This document shows positions 31,910-42,435 of a DNA stretch of 64,000 nt, piece after piece. Source of the DNA: Phialophora verrucosa (lineage: Eukaryota > Ascomycota > Eurotiomycetes > Chaetothyriales > Herpotrichiellaceae); the NCBI GenBank assembly GCA_002099365.1, contig MSED01000005.1, positions 1,426,001 to 1,490,000 of the forward strand, read 5' to 3'. Numbering within the stretch: the first letter of the stretch is position 1; the number at the start of each line of letters is the position of its first letter. A program made the position numbers and the translations under genes. Under the pieces are notes generated by a model. That model searched no databases, had not been told where the DNA came from, and worked only from the letters and a program-made list of their open reading frames with translations.

Positions 31910-33559
31910 CTTGGAAAGAGTCCTTGTGCGCTTGTGTGTGCGCTTCACCGTGTCGTAAGCCCAGTACAGCGTTTGGCGGAAGAAGTTCGCAAGAGTTGAA
32001 AATCAGGCTGGGTTTCTCAGAGGCAAGTACAGAAGACAGCTAGAGCCGCTGTGTCACACTTCCCTGAGGTGGCCGCAGTCGATCATGGTTCATATTGCTC
32101 AGCGCGTCCTGCATGAGCCAGCGACCTGTCTTTGGACCTTCGAGAAACCGAATGAGTCAGTGAAGACAAGGCACAATCCAATAGGGCCAGTGCAGGGCCA
32201 GAATCGTCGATCGGCCAGCAAGCCAGTCAAGAGGACGCTTGACGGGCACTCAGCCTGATGCGCCTACCAACTACGCGGCCCTGGAAGGGCCAGAATGTAC
32301 TGCACGCCATGGATGTGGCCACATCTGCAAGCCAGGTGTAGTCACCTGTGGCTTAAGCCACACACAGCGGTTGACGGTGCGGTGGGGGTACGGACACCGG
32401 CGACGGGCAGGTCAAGGGCATCCAATGGCACCCGAATGGGCAAAGGAAGAAAGCTTGTCTAAGGTAATTACTTCCGGAGGGGTGAAGAATCTTTTGGAAC
32501 GAATGTAAAGGTGAAGCCGCAATTGATATCGCCTGTATCTCGTTCCTCCCAAGAACAGGGAGTCGAACGAGCCTCAAAGCTACCCTTTTCCATTTCCTTG
32601 TTGTTCCGTGTACGCTGACCTCTACCTGGTGGGGTGCACACCTAGAGCACGACGTACCCTTCAGACACATTGTAGCCTGTTCGTGGGGGCCAATGCTTCT
32701 TACTGTTCCTGACGTGTAAGGACAACCCACAACCATGACCCCATCCCAGTATTGATGGTAATTAACGTCCGCGTTGAGTAAACACGTAAGCGGTTCGACA
32801 AGAGTCAAGTACGCCCCTGCTTAGGCTCTGGATCTTAGGACTACAGTTCCCATACTATAGCCGGTGGTAGGCTGGTGTTTTTGAGCACTGCTTTTAGCCC
32901 AGGTACTGTTAATTCCATCCAAGCACAGGCACGCAGGCAGACGGGCGGTCAGACAGGCAGACAGAGAAGAGCGTCGCACATTCCATTCCCGCAGACTAGT
33001 TCTCTGTGGACTGTATCCAGTACAGTTGGCCTGCTTGCAGGATCCACAAAGGCCACGTTAATACATGAGACGACTCACTTTCCGCGGTGTGCGGTGCTGT
33101 GCAGACAGTGAGCCTGGGTTGGATGGGAGCCTTCTTTTCGTCGAGATAACCGCTCGCTTGCTTGATTCTGCCGCCTTTGCCAAGCTGACTTGACATGCCG
33201 TTCGTGGTGGTGAGACCGAATATGATGCTGCCCGTGGTTGCCAATTCGTCTTGGGAGGAGGTTCGGAGATCAATTCTGATACTTCCTGCTGTGATCGTAG
33301 TCAATAAAGAGGTTGCCGAGCTATCTGAAGATATGTGATATGGCTATAGGTCCAGTGGAGAAGCCAAAGTCAATGCAGTCGTGAGGTGGTAGATGCTCGT
33401 TTCAAATCCAGCAACACTGTCAGCCTCGTAGAGTCTTCATACTGACTTCCAAGACAGCGCCACAATAGTGGTCGTCCTTGAGACATATTTGATCGGGCAA
33501 ACCTTTCGCAACATGCATTCAGTCCATTAGACAAACCTAAGCACCGTTTTCTTGGATAT
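31910..33559. other. Intergenic, nothing recognised
   Basis: About 1.65 kb upstream of the DUF4238 gene. A short direct-repeat patch (GGCAGACGGGCGGTCAGACAGG near 32935-32965) is visible. No gene is supported. Confidence 0.45.
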
Positions 33560-33999
33560 CATGAACGCCGGCGTCAGTGTCTCCCTGACCGAGGTGTTGA
33601 TCGACCAAGTGGTCAATCTGGCTGGCCAGAGCATCGCGGGCACAGGGGCAACCATTCACTTCTTCGTGGGACTCGAGGGGACGTTACCGCAGAGCGTGAA
33701 CTGCCAGGCGTACGGCGACGGCGAGGCTTAAATACCTCTAGGTCATCTCATCATCGGCGCTCCCGATTCTAACGGCAACGTCGGCTTCCTGGGCGGCCCT
33801 CTTGTACCTATCAGCGATATGCTTTATTCGAGCGGCCACTTTTCCGAACAACATCGAAGGAGGCTCGTATTTGCACTTTTGCATTCCGTTCGGACTGATA
33901 ACGCAAAGACTGCCAATGTTGCGTCGAAATTCTTAACACAGAGACACCGTCGGGAGTATACGTTGCAAAGGCCGACTGACCGTTGTACTGGATGTTGAC
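33560..33999 (+). pseudogene. Possible decayed gene fragment with an in-frame TAA
   Basis: From ATG 33561 a protein-like frame reads NAGVSVSLTEVLIDQVVNLA and IHFFVGLEGTLPQSVNCQAY. It then has a TAA at 33729-33731 and continues in the same frame with IPLGHLIIGAPDSNGNVGFL and GGPLVPISDMLYSS before losing character. The TAA could come from CAA by one C-to-T change, the type caused by repeat-induced point mutation. The family is unknown to me, and a chance frame is possible. Confidence 0.25.
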
Positions 34000-34843
34000 T
34001 CAGTCTTGATCGCTTCCCGATAATGCGAGAGGGGACAGAGTCCGGCATATCCCTCTCTTGAACTCGACGACTTCGGGTAGACATCGAAAATTGCAAAGGC
34101 GAGGTAATGGCGTCGAGTATGTAACCGGTTACGGAGAAGATGTTCTAGAGTAAAGGTTGCAGCTGGTCCGCCTGATGATATATTGCATCCGCAGTCATGA
34201 TTTTTGGGCAATCATCTTCACGCACGATCATGTTGTTTCTCGACGCTATCAGCATACTCAGGGGACGATGAGACAAAAGCACGAGCATAGAGAACGAACA
34301 TGTCCAACGCAAGCAGCGAATAGTACTTCGCCGTAATTTCAGCGTTTGTATACTGAATGCTCCAACGTGTCCTATCCACTGCTGGATCAGCCTGAAATAC
34401 AAGTGATGCAGGGTTATCTGGTCGTTCCAGAAGTTCCACGGCGGTAGCGGCACAGAGATTGCTTGTCATCCAGAGATAACGACTAGGGTTCGACGACGCT
34501 GTTGTTTGGACATGGAATTTGCAAGGAAATCCACCGTAAACGCCGGTGCTATGCTATGTCCCGAACAGTTCCTTCTTGTCTTTTCTGCATTGTAGAAACA
34601 AACGTACACTGGGGCGAGTCGCCGTGCTTTCCATCCAGAATTCCCAGACAGCTGCCCGATATGATCTTCGATGCCTGACATCCGAGATTCACATCATGCT
34701 ACTGTCGATTCACCTTTGCCAAGGGTGTGACGCCGGACTTGTGGCGGTTGAATTGTACACTTCATTTCGCCTAGCATCGAAATTCAACCCAATGCGGCTC
34801 AGGGTGTACCATGCGTGTGGTGATTACCAGCCCTTGGCGCATC
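34000..34843. other. Mostly intergenic; weak minus-strand coding-like fragment
   Basis: A minus-strand frame at 34218-34469 (LCAATAVELLERPDNPASLV, ITAKYYSLLALDMFVLYARA) looks somewhat protein-like but has no recognised domain and no clear partner exons. Otherwise nothing is seen. The right end is the 3' flank of the proteasome gene. Confidence 0.3.
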
Positions 34844-35781
34844 TTAGCCGGTTTCTTGTTCTTCGTCCTTAGCAAGACCGTGCTCTTTGAGCAGGGTCAT
34901 GATTTCGTCACCAGACCACAGGTGGTGATATATCTTGCCGTCTTTCGTCTTGCCGACGGTCGCGAATTCAACTGTGGTCGGGTATCAGCATGTGCTCGAG
35001 CAGTGGGTTCTCGATAACTCACTCTTCTCACTGCTCAGTTTCGTTGAATCCATTGTCTTGCTCAACACCTTCACTGCCATGCCACACGCCTCTTTGAGAT
35101 CACAGTCTTCCTTGTAATCTTGCTTTAGGAGACTCTGAGCGCTGGCATTGTTGGCTCCCACGCTCGTCGCCTTCCATCCACCATAATTGCCCGAGGGATT
35201 GCTCTGATACAGTTGGAACTGTCGTTGCGGATCCCATCCTGCATAGATGAAGGAGACACCAAACGGCCGTAGACCACCATGCTGTGTGTACCCTTGCTTC
35301 AGATCGCACAGACGGCGCACCAGTTGCTCGCAGGGGATGTCTTCGTTATAGGTTAGGAGGTAGCGTTGCGCGGCTTGTCGTGCAAAGTTGATGAGAATGT
35401 TGGCATCGGCGGTCATGCCTGCTACAGCGCAGATCATATTGCTGCCAGATTGTCAGTGGTTCGCTCTTCCCTCCTGGGGAACTGGCAGCATACTCGTTCA
35501 GGATATACAGCTTCTCGGCCGAAGTGTCTTGCTCCAGTAGTTTGCTTGTGACCTTGCGCTCGGCGGCCAGGACGATGCCATCTTGTGCTAATATCCCCAG
35601 AGCTGTCCCGGCATGCGAGATGGCCTCGAGAGCGTATTCGACTTGGTATAACCGACCTTCCGGGGAGAAGATGGTCGTCTGCGGAGTTGTAGATTAGCAT
35701 TGGCGGAACATACATCTCGGATGGCGCATTCTTCTAGCAGCAGAAGAACGGACGTACTCTTGAATCGTATCTTCGAGACAT
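34844..35781 (-). CDS. PRE9: 20S proteasome subunit alpha (PSMA4/Pre9 type)
   Basis: Four exons: 35781-35758, 35678-35494, 35441-35023 and 34971-34844, with introns of 79, 52 and 51 bases. Together they give 251 residues in frame. The product starts [20 protein letters not shown] with the alpha-subunit signature VEYALEAISHAG. It continues with NMICAVAGMTADANILI, YTQHGGLRPFGVSFIYAGWD and KLSSEKIEFATVGKTKDGKI, which are near-identical to PSMA4 (alpha-3 position; yeast Pre9). The subunit sits in the outer ring of the 20S core, gating substrate entry in cytosol and nucleus. The tail EHGLAKDEEQETG is acidic. The first exon encodes just eight residues. It is divergent to the WW/FF-domain gene across 249 bases. 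Confidence 0.95.
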
Positions 35782-35925
35782 TATGAGCCGACAAAGGAAG
35801 GATCCTGACAGCGAAGAAGAGTGCGTGAGCTGAAATTGAAGCAGGCGTGAGGGTCAGTAGGAAGAGGAATACACAGCATGTCAAGGATGCAGGCACGGCT
35901 CTCGCACGCGTCGTCGGCCATTCAG

Positions 35926-35930
35926 CCAAT
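35926..35930 (+). promoter_or_regulatory. CCAAT box in the proteasome / WW-FF divergent promoter
   Basis: A CCAAT pentamer sits 101 bases before the WW-FF start and 145 bases before the proteasome start, in the 249-base shared promoter. It is a candidate Hap-complex site for either gene. Confidence 0.4.
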
Positions 35931-36030
35931 CACATCGCACCAACTTTTTCTCGTTACAAGCACTCTACAGCATTACCGTCTGTTCCTGGGGCTTCAGATC
36001 GGTTCAAGGACTCCATACACCTGCATCAAG

Positions 36031-37548
36031 ATGCTCAAATCAACCCACCGCCCTGCAGCACCCACGCCAACAGCGCCCCCTCTCCCAGCAGGCTGGACAG
36101 AACACAAAGCACCCACAGGACATACCTACTACTACAATGCCTCGACCAAGCAGTCGACCTACACCCTCCCAACAGCCCCTTCAGAACAGCCGCTGCATAT
36201 CGATTATGGCGCCAGCGAACCCGACCAAGTCGTGCGCGCCTCAATGCAAGCCATGGACGAATTCCACAAGAACAGTCACAGTGCCGCCCACCCACAGACC
36301 GGGCACTTTACAGGCGGACAAAGCTACCAAGACCGCTCCCGCAGGCGAGGCAACCAAGGCGATCGACCGAAATCGAAGGCCCCGATTCCGAACTGTGCGC
36401 CATGGATCCTCGTGAAGACCAAGCTGGGGAGACGATTTGTGCACAACACGGAGACCAAACAGAGTCTGTGGAAGTTCCCGCAGGACGTGATGATGGCGGT
36501 GATCGAGATGGACAGGCTGGAGTGGGAGGCGAAGAAGAAAGCAGAGGCCGAGAAAGACAAAACCCCTGACAAGGAAGAGCCAGCGCCGGAGAAGTCACCC
36601 CAAACAGCGGACGATCGTGTGAGGGCAGCGGGGGCGAAGCCGCCAACCCCTCCGGTAGGGCCGCACGGCTACGATCACGACAGCGACTCGTACGAAGAAG
36701 TCGAAGTTACAGACGACGAAGGCAACGAACAGGGCGACGGCGACCAAGGAGAGGGGGACGAAACATCCAAACGACGCCGGCTCTCTTCCTCTGCCCAGGC
36801 GGCCCCTCCGTCTGGGCCCTTAGAATTCAACGAAGACGACATAGCCTGGCAACTCGCCCAAATGGAAGCCGAGGGCGACGGCGAGGGGGATTTCGACAAC
36901 CCAGACGGTGGTCAAGATATGGACGGCGCCGAAGAAGACGAGGAAGGCCTCCCCCTGACCGAGGAGGATACCGTCGCCCTCTTCCGCTCGCTGCTCGACG
37001 ACTCCGGCATCTCCCCGTACGCCACCTTCGAGAAACTCATCGAGGACGTCCGTGCGGTAGAAGACCCGCGCTACGTAAGCCTCCCCACCACCTCCGCCCG
37101 CAAAGAAGCATTCACACAGTGGTCGAAAGACCGCATCGCCGAGATCCAAGCCCTCAAGGCCCAAGAGTCCGAACGCTCCGACAGGAAGCGAGACCCTCGC
37201 GTCGAGTATCTCTGCTTTTTGCACAAGAACGCGACGCCCAAACTGTACTGGCCGGAGTTCAAGCGCAAGTTCAGACGAGCGCCCGAGATGGCCGACCGGA
37301 ACCTCCAGGACAAGGAGCGCGAAAAGACGTTCCGCGACTTGGTCGCCAAGCTCAAGCTGTCGGAGTCGGAGAGGAGGAAGGAACTGGCGGGCCTGTTGAA
37401 GGACGCGGCGCAGAAAGACAGCGACGCTTTCAGGAGCGGCATGAAGGTCGAGGAATTGCCCGTGCCCATTCTCAGGGATGTCAGGTTCTACACACTCGAG
37501 CAGGGGCAGAGAGATGAGCTGGTGCGCACGTTCCTGGACACGTTGTGA
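36031..37548 (+). CDS. WW/FF-domain protein (TCERG1 / Dre4-like splicing-transcription factor)
   Basis: Single exon, 505 residues from the ATG at 36031 (MLKSTHRPAAP). An in-frame ATG upstream at 35878 lies in promoter DNA and is unlikely. A WW domain occupies residues about 17-45 (LPAGWTEHKAPTGHTYYYNA), and a second, degenerate one lies near 125-155 (PWILVKTKLGRRFVHNTETK). An acidic, Lys-rich middle contains KRRR that could be a nuclear signal. FF-type helical repeats follow at about 320-440 (FRSLLDDSGISPYATFEKLI, YVSLPTTSARKEAFTQW, REKTFRDLVAKLKLSESERR). WW-FF proteins bridge splicing factors and the RNA polymerase II tail in the nucleus. Prp40 is a related alternative, but the domain order fits the TCERG1/Dre4 type better. 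Confidence 0.82.
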   Translation: MLKSTHRPAAPTPTAPPLPAGWTEHKAPTGHTYYYNASTKQSTYTLPTAPSEQPLHIDYGASEPDQVVRASMQAMDEFHKNSHSAAHPQTGHFTGGQSYQDRSRRRGNQGDRPKSKAPIPNCAPWILVKTKLGRRFVHNTETKQSLWKFPQDVMMAVIEMDRLEWEAKKKAEAEKDKTPDKEEPAPEKSPQTADDRVRAAGAKPPTPPVGPHGYDHDSDSYEEVEVTDDEGNEQGDGDQGEGDETSKRRRLSSSAQAAPPSGPLEFNEDDIAWQLAQMEAEGDGEGDFDNPDGGQDMDGAEEDEEGLPLTEEDTVALFRSLLDDSGISPYATFEKLIEDVRAVEDPRYVSLPTTSARKEAFTQWSKDRIAEIQALKAQESERSDRKRDPRVEYLCFLHKNATPKLYWPEFKRKFRRAPEMADRNLQDKEREKTFRDLVAKLKLSESERRKELAGLLKDAAQKDSDAFRSGMKVEELPVPILRDVRFYTLEQGQRDELVRTFLDTL

Positions 37549-38266
37549 TGGCACCGCCAAAAGGCAAGGCAAGGCCCGAGGGAGCAGCCCCTTCGCACTG
37601 TATGGAGTAGGGCTTTGAAGGGGCCCCTCCCCTCCTACCCCCTATAAAGCACAGGCACATGCGAATGAGATGACGACCTGGTATACAATTTCAAAGGAGA
37701 CATATTTCACTATCCAACTACAGTATTGACCCTCATGTTCGGCTGTTGACTTCCGCTTGGTTGCAGGGACCTAGTGCACCATGAGTGCCCCTGCCCCTGC
37801 ACCGTACGGACAACAGAATGTCGACCATTCCCTGCAATAGTCCAAGAACTCCAAGAACACCCCTTATGTGCTAACTTTCCTTGAAAAGGTGCGAGAGCTT
37901 GATCTGATCAGTGTAACAGTGGCGACCTCAGCTGGCTACTAGCTGGCATTGAAGTCCTTGGGCTACTCTCTCTGCCCATCCCACAGCACGGCTAATGCCA
38001 CTTGAACGTGTCGATGGAGAAGCTCCTCACTCTCAAGCCTGTACGTAACCCTGATCCTCCTGACGCACTCCCTTGGGGTAACAAGGTGGCTCTTTGGCAC
38101 ATTCGAAATAAATACATTAAACAATTGGCCGGACCGGCTTGCAGCACAATCAGGCCCATCCCTCCATCATAGACTGGTTGCACCACGTTATCCAATTCTC
38201 AAACGCCTTTGACCACACATGGACCATCACCGAAACCTCCCTCTGATTCTTTGCTTCGGGACATCG
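37549..38266. other. 3' spacer between convergent genes
   Basis: 717 bases between the WW-FF and BYE1 stops. There is a polypyrimidine patch (CCCCTCCCCTCCTACCCCC near 37623) and no supported gene. Confidence 0.5.
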
Positions 38267-40851
38267 CTAAGTTCTCGGCAAATCGGGAGCCCCCCCGGCC
38301 TTCGACTGCTGCATTACTCGCTGGAGCATAACTGTGAGTACTGATAAATCATTCCTCGCTTCGGCATTCTGCTGCAGGCATTCCTTGACGATGCGGAATT
38401 CGTTCTCGCCTGCATTGGGAGCTTGAGAGCAGAGCTGAACCACACTGGGGCATGATGCTAGCTCTGGACCAAGGATAGCCTGCGCATATAATGTTGACTG
38501 ATTTGGCGAGGAGGACGAGGGTGGTGTGGGTGCGGGTATAAAGCCCTGCTGCGCGTGGTGGATCTGAGGTGTTCCATTCATGTCGTGCACATTTTGCATG
38601 GGCGACTGACTGTATGGAAAGGCACCATCGCGAGGAGTGATGGGTGTCTGCGCAATCGATCCTCCCGGCAGCGTTGGGCTCCGAGCATTGGGTGCGGACC
38701 CATCAGCCGTTGCTGCATCAATGTTGTGAGGAAGTTCGCTATTCTTAATAACGATGGGTACCAACATCATCTTCTCCTTCGTAGGGTCCGGGAAGTCGGT
38801 TTCCAGCTTCTTCACAAAGGTAGGTAATTCCTCACCAACTTCGAGAGGGATCAGATAGATATCCTTGATGGCTGGGTTCGTGTACTGAAGGCCCACACCG
38901 AAGCGTTCCTTGTGCTTGAAGTATCGGAAGAGCTTATTGAATTGTTCTTGATCGTGCGAGTTGGTGGGTTCTGGCAGGCAGACGATGACCAAGTCTGAGG
39001 AGTTACTGTACTCCAAGCCACACAGGTATTCGTCCGCTCGCGCAGGCTGAATTCGCCCTCCGATGTCAATCTCTGCTGGGAGGAGGTCACTGTAAGTCAT
39101 GCGCAGAGTGTCAGAGTCAGGTGTGGCTCCGGCAGCATATCTCGCTACTGCATAGAATCGACCGAGACTCCCCCCATTGACGAGGCCACGCCAGACGACG
39201 CCTTCAGCATCGGCAGCGTCCTTGGGCGAATACGGTGGTGACTCGGCATCTTCGTCCTTCAGTAGCTCGTCAATTTCTGCGTCGGTCGTTGTTCCTGGAG
39301 CCATTGGTTCTCGAGCTGCTGTTGTCGGTGAATGTGCCTTGGGAAGTTCGCCAAATCGCTGCGCCTCGCCGTCGGGCGAGCCTTGTACATTTGACCAGAC
39401 TTTGTCAATGTCGAAGTTGGCGGATGAGGTACGTCTCGCCGTGTCGACCGACGTACGAGGTCTGTTCCCTCTAGCTGCGGCCGCTGGAGTTTCAGAGGGA
39501 CTCTTTACTCCAGGGCTCTTGGATTCTCCGTCTTGCTCGGCGGCGACACTGGGCTTTCGGGCAGGAGCGTTGGAGGTGACGGACTCGGCGGCGACTTGCC
39601 TAGACTCGTCGACATACTCGTCCCCCTTGTGCGTGCGCCTGATTCTCGGTCCCTGCTCTTCCACAATGGTGTGTTGTCTCTCCATCTCTTTGATCATAGC
39701 CTTTTCTTTGCTCTTCTGTTCATCGGTCGCCATGTCTTTGGAATCCATCGATGCGAGGGCGTGGGGCGAGAGGTCTCCGTTGAGCAGACGCACGGCCAAG
39801 GTGCGGTTCTTCTTCACATTGTAGGTGATCGACCGAAGTTGGTTCTTGTAGGCGTCGTTGGGCTCGCCATTACCTCCACACAGGGCGTCGAACATGCCAT
39901 GTTCGATACGCAGGCCAATCTGGGTGGCGACCTCTGTATCGGTCTTGCCTGAGGGAGTAGTGTACTCCTCTGGCTTTACGGCTTTGATTTGCTGTTCTAT
40001 GAGCTTAATCAGATTCGCCGCAGCTGACCTCCTCGAGGGATTCGTCAACTCCTTTACATCCATCGTAACTCCTGAGACAGACTCTGATCGTGAAGCCTGC
40101 CTGGATGGAGTCTCGGTCTTGATTGCTCCGCCACCATTGGAGTCAGCAGCCGAAGTCCCTCGAACCTTCTTGCTCTGTAACAAAGTCAGCAAACGTTTCT
40201 TGTTCGGTGGAAGGTACAGACGAACCTTGACTTCGGACACGGGAGGAGACTCTTCCAACTTGCGCTTCTGTCCCGTGGCAGCGGGTGTGGATGCAGAGGC
40301 AGGGCCAGAGCCCTCATCGACATCCTGAGAGGCGCGCGAGGCGGCTTCGCTCGTTCGCCCAACAGCAGATTTCCTCCCCTTCTTTCCTTTCTTCTTCGCC
40401 TTCTCGGCCAATTCAGCCTCTCTCTGTCTGATTGCTTCCTCCCACGGCTTCTCTCCACGTGCGACGGCGGCAAGCAGTTCCTTGTGGTCTTGCGGTTTGC
40501 ATTGTTCGCAGAAGTATTTTTCAGGCTGGTAGTCTTCAGGCAGGCCCATGCAGCTGTTGTGTTGCCATGCTGAGCACTTGTCGCAGCAGATCATAGTCCG
40601 AGGGTTGTCTTCCTCCTCTTCGTACTGGCCGCAGACACATCGAATGATCTCCTCGGGCTCGTCTTCTTCTTCCACAGCCTTGGCTTTAGAGGCCTTGCCC
40701 TTTCCTTTCTTCTTGGTAGACCCATCTTCGGGGGGGTCGCGCTCCTTAGTGTGTTGTCCTTTGGTCGCGCGACCTGATCTTCGAGGTTCATCTGCGACTG
40801 TATTAGTAAGGCGCGACGAGTGACATGGTGATGGCAACGCTTACCAGCCAT
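38267..40851 (-). CDS. BYE1: BYE1-like transcription regulator (PHD, TFIIS central, SPOC)
   Basis: Two exons: 40851-40845 (seven bases, MA plus one base) and 40791-38267, with a 53-base intron (GTAAGC...GTCGCAG). The product has 843 residues starting MADEPRRSGRATKGQ. A PHD finger at about 52-102 has CVCGQ, CCDKCSAWQHNSC and CEQC zinc ligands. A TFIIS central-like domain lies at about 255-370 (AAANLIKLIEQQIKAVKP, RSITYNVKKNRTLAVRLLNG). A SPOC domain is at about 530-680 (VVWRGLVNGGSLGRFYAVAR, then LPEPTNSHDQEQFNKLFRYF). Low-complexity linkers separate them. Bye1 binds H3K4me3 and RNA polymerase II and influences elongation in the nucleus. The tiny first exon is needed to reach an ATG with matching N-terminus. 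It is divergent to the ZNF830-like gene. Confidence 0.92.
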
Positions 40852-41417
40852 GGAGACGGTACAAGCTTGGTACTAGACACTACAATATGCGCGATACACG
40901 TGGGGGTAGATGGCTTGTCATCAATCACCTCTATATCGCGATCTACGACAAGTAGGAGTGGTAGAGATAGGTTTCCCAGACCAATCCCAAGCTGCGACCT
41001 CGTTCCCTCAGATTCGATTGAGCTAATCTCCGCGCCACGCGCCACGGTCAGCGCAGCAACTGCACGCAAAAAAAGAGATGGTTGAACGTCTCGAAGTTGA
41101 TATCGCGATGAGCGCAGTGGGTAGAATTGAACGGGGAGAGGATGCGGCGACCTGGAGAAGCGGCGACAAGGACTTCAAGCGCCAGCAAAAGCGGAGTCGA
41201 GCTGCAGTTGCGGGGCTGTGATTGGATGAAGAGCAAAAGAAGGGTTCAAGCAGAAAAGCGGCAGCACGCATTGACGTAACAGGCGTGCCAGGCTCGTGCG
41301 CCCTCGCAGGCAGCGAATTGGTGTCTCTGTTGCAACAACTGTGTTATTTTGTTGCTGCTGAGCGCGTTTTGCTTCTTTCCTTTTTCTCAAGAGGATCCGG
41401 GATCCGCGATTAATACA
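40852..41417. other. Divergent promoter of BYE1 and the ZNF830-like gene
   Basis: 566 bases between facing-apart start codons. It contains an ATTGG (reverse CCAAT) at 41221-41225. Short overlapping frames have no support. Confidence 0.5.
41221..41225 (-). promoter_or_regulatory. CCAAT box (reverse) upstream of the ZNF830-like gene
   Basis: ATTGG about 193 bases before the ATG at 41418, within the divergent promoter. A candidate CBC site only. Confidence 0.35.
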
Positions 41418-42311
41418 ATGGCTGACGTCCGGGCCCTCCTCGCCGCTGAGCGGCAGTCCCGTCGAATAGCTCATCCCCATCTCTCATACACGAAATCCGG
41501 CATACTTATGTGCAACGTCTGCAATCTCAATGTGAAGTCCGAGGCTCTCTGGGAAGGACACCTGAAAAGTGCAAATCACAGAAAGAACGTCGCCTCTCAA
41601 GCGTCCAGGCAGGCTAGCATGGACTCCAGTTCAGGCAAGGGCCTCAAGAGAAAACTTCAAGATGTCGATGAAGAACTACTGGAAGAGGACGAGACAGAGC
41701 TAGAGGCTCGGAAGAGGTCTAAATCACGGCCCGAGAGCACGCCTGTGGATGGTGGAGACGAAGGGCAGGCGGGACCTGTCCTTGCGGAAGAGGAGGTAGC
41801 TGGACCACGAACAGAGCAATCGCCAGCACCGATGCCAGTGGCGGAGGATGCAGCACCAACGAATGCACCCTCCGCAGCTCCTCCTGCAGTCGATGAAGAC
41901 GAATGGGCAGCCTTCGAACGTGAAGTAGCACCGTTCGCCGCAGACAAACCCAAACCCGACTATTCCTCTGCCACTATCACCGCTGCCCCGGTGACGGCGG
42001 ATCAGATCAAGGCACAAGAAGACGAGGACAGAAGACGGAGGCTGGAGACAGAAGCAGAGGATGAGAAGGAAGACGAATTGGGAAAGCTGGCAGAAGAGTT
42101 CGATGTCATGGAGGAGATGGAGGACCGAGTTCGGAAACTGAGAGCGAAGAGAGACGCGCTGAGAAGTGCTGCAAAACCTGGGGCCGAAACAGGTCAAGCT
42201 ATCGACGGAGCAACAGGGGCCACGGTTGTGGTCTCCGCCGCGACTAACGGGATTGAGGAAGACGAGGAGGATGAGGATGAGGACCAGGACCAGGACGATT
42301 GGTATTCATGA
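41418..42311 (+). CDS. ZNF830/CCDC16-like C2H2 zinc-finger protein
   Basis: Single exon, 297 residues from ATG 41418 (MADVRALLAAERQSRRIAHP). An earlier in-frame ATG at 41349 is in promoter DNA. One U1-type C2H2 finger lies at about residues 32-56 (MCNVCNLNVKSEALWEGHLK then SANH). A Glu-rich linker follows, then DEWAAFEREVAPFAADKPKP and a coiled coil (EEFDVMEEMEDRVRKLRAKR). The tail is a run of Glu/Asp ending QDQDDWYS, typical of the ZNF830 family. These proteins associate with the spliceosome and are nuclear. It converges on the SIS isomerase gene, with 124 bases between stops. Confidence 0.82.
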   Translation: MADVRALLAAERQSRRIAHPHLSYTKSGILMCNVCNLNVKSEALWEGHLKSANHRKNVASQASRQASMDSSSGKGLKRKLQDVDEELLEEDETELEARKRSKSRPESTPVDGGDEGQAGPVLAEEEVAGPRTEQSPAPMPVAEDAAPTNAPSAAPPAVDEDEWAAFEREVAPFAADKPKPDYSSATITAAPVTADQIKAQEDEDRRRRLETEAEDEKEDELGKLAEEFDVMEEMEDRVRKLRAKRDALRSAAKPGAETGQAIDGATGATVVVSAATNGIEEDEEDEDEDQDQDDWYS

Positions 42312-42435
42312 CATTCGTGAGATATCCAAAGGGGGAAAATGCGACGCTGGTCAAGAAAGATAGAGCGCTAACCACCCTGATGCTCTTCTATAATGTATGG
42401 GCCCTGATTCGACTCCGGCGGGACACCGACAATAC

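Noticed and set aside
32566..32590. tRNA-like patch (GGGAGTCGAACGAG)
   Set aside because: Only loosely resembles a reversed B box; no matching A box, acceptor stem or anticodon arm could be folded around it.
34145..34681. Minus-strand frames with protein-like segments (ITAKYYSLLALDMFVLYARA)
   Set aside because: The frames change without usable splice sites and show no domain. Kept only as a remark in the intergenic entry.
36820..37572. 250-codon minus-strand frame opposite the WW-FF gene
   Set aside because: A GC-rich antisense shadow; the plus strand carries the WW and FF motifs.
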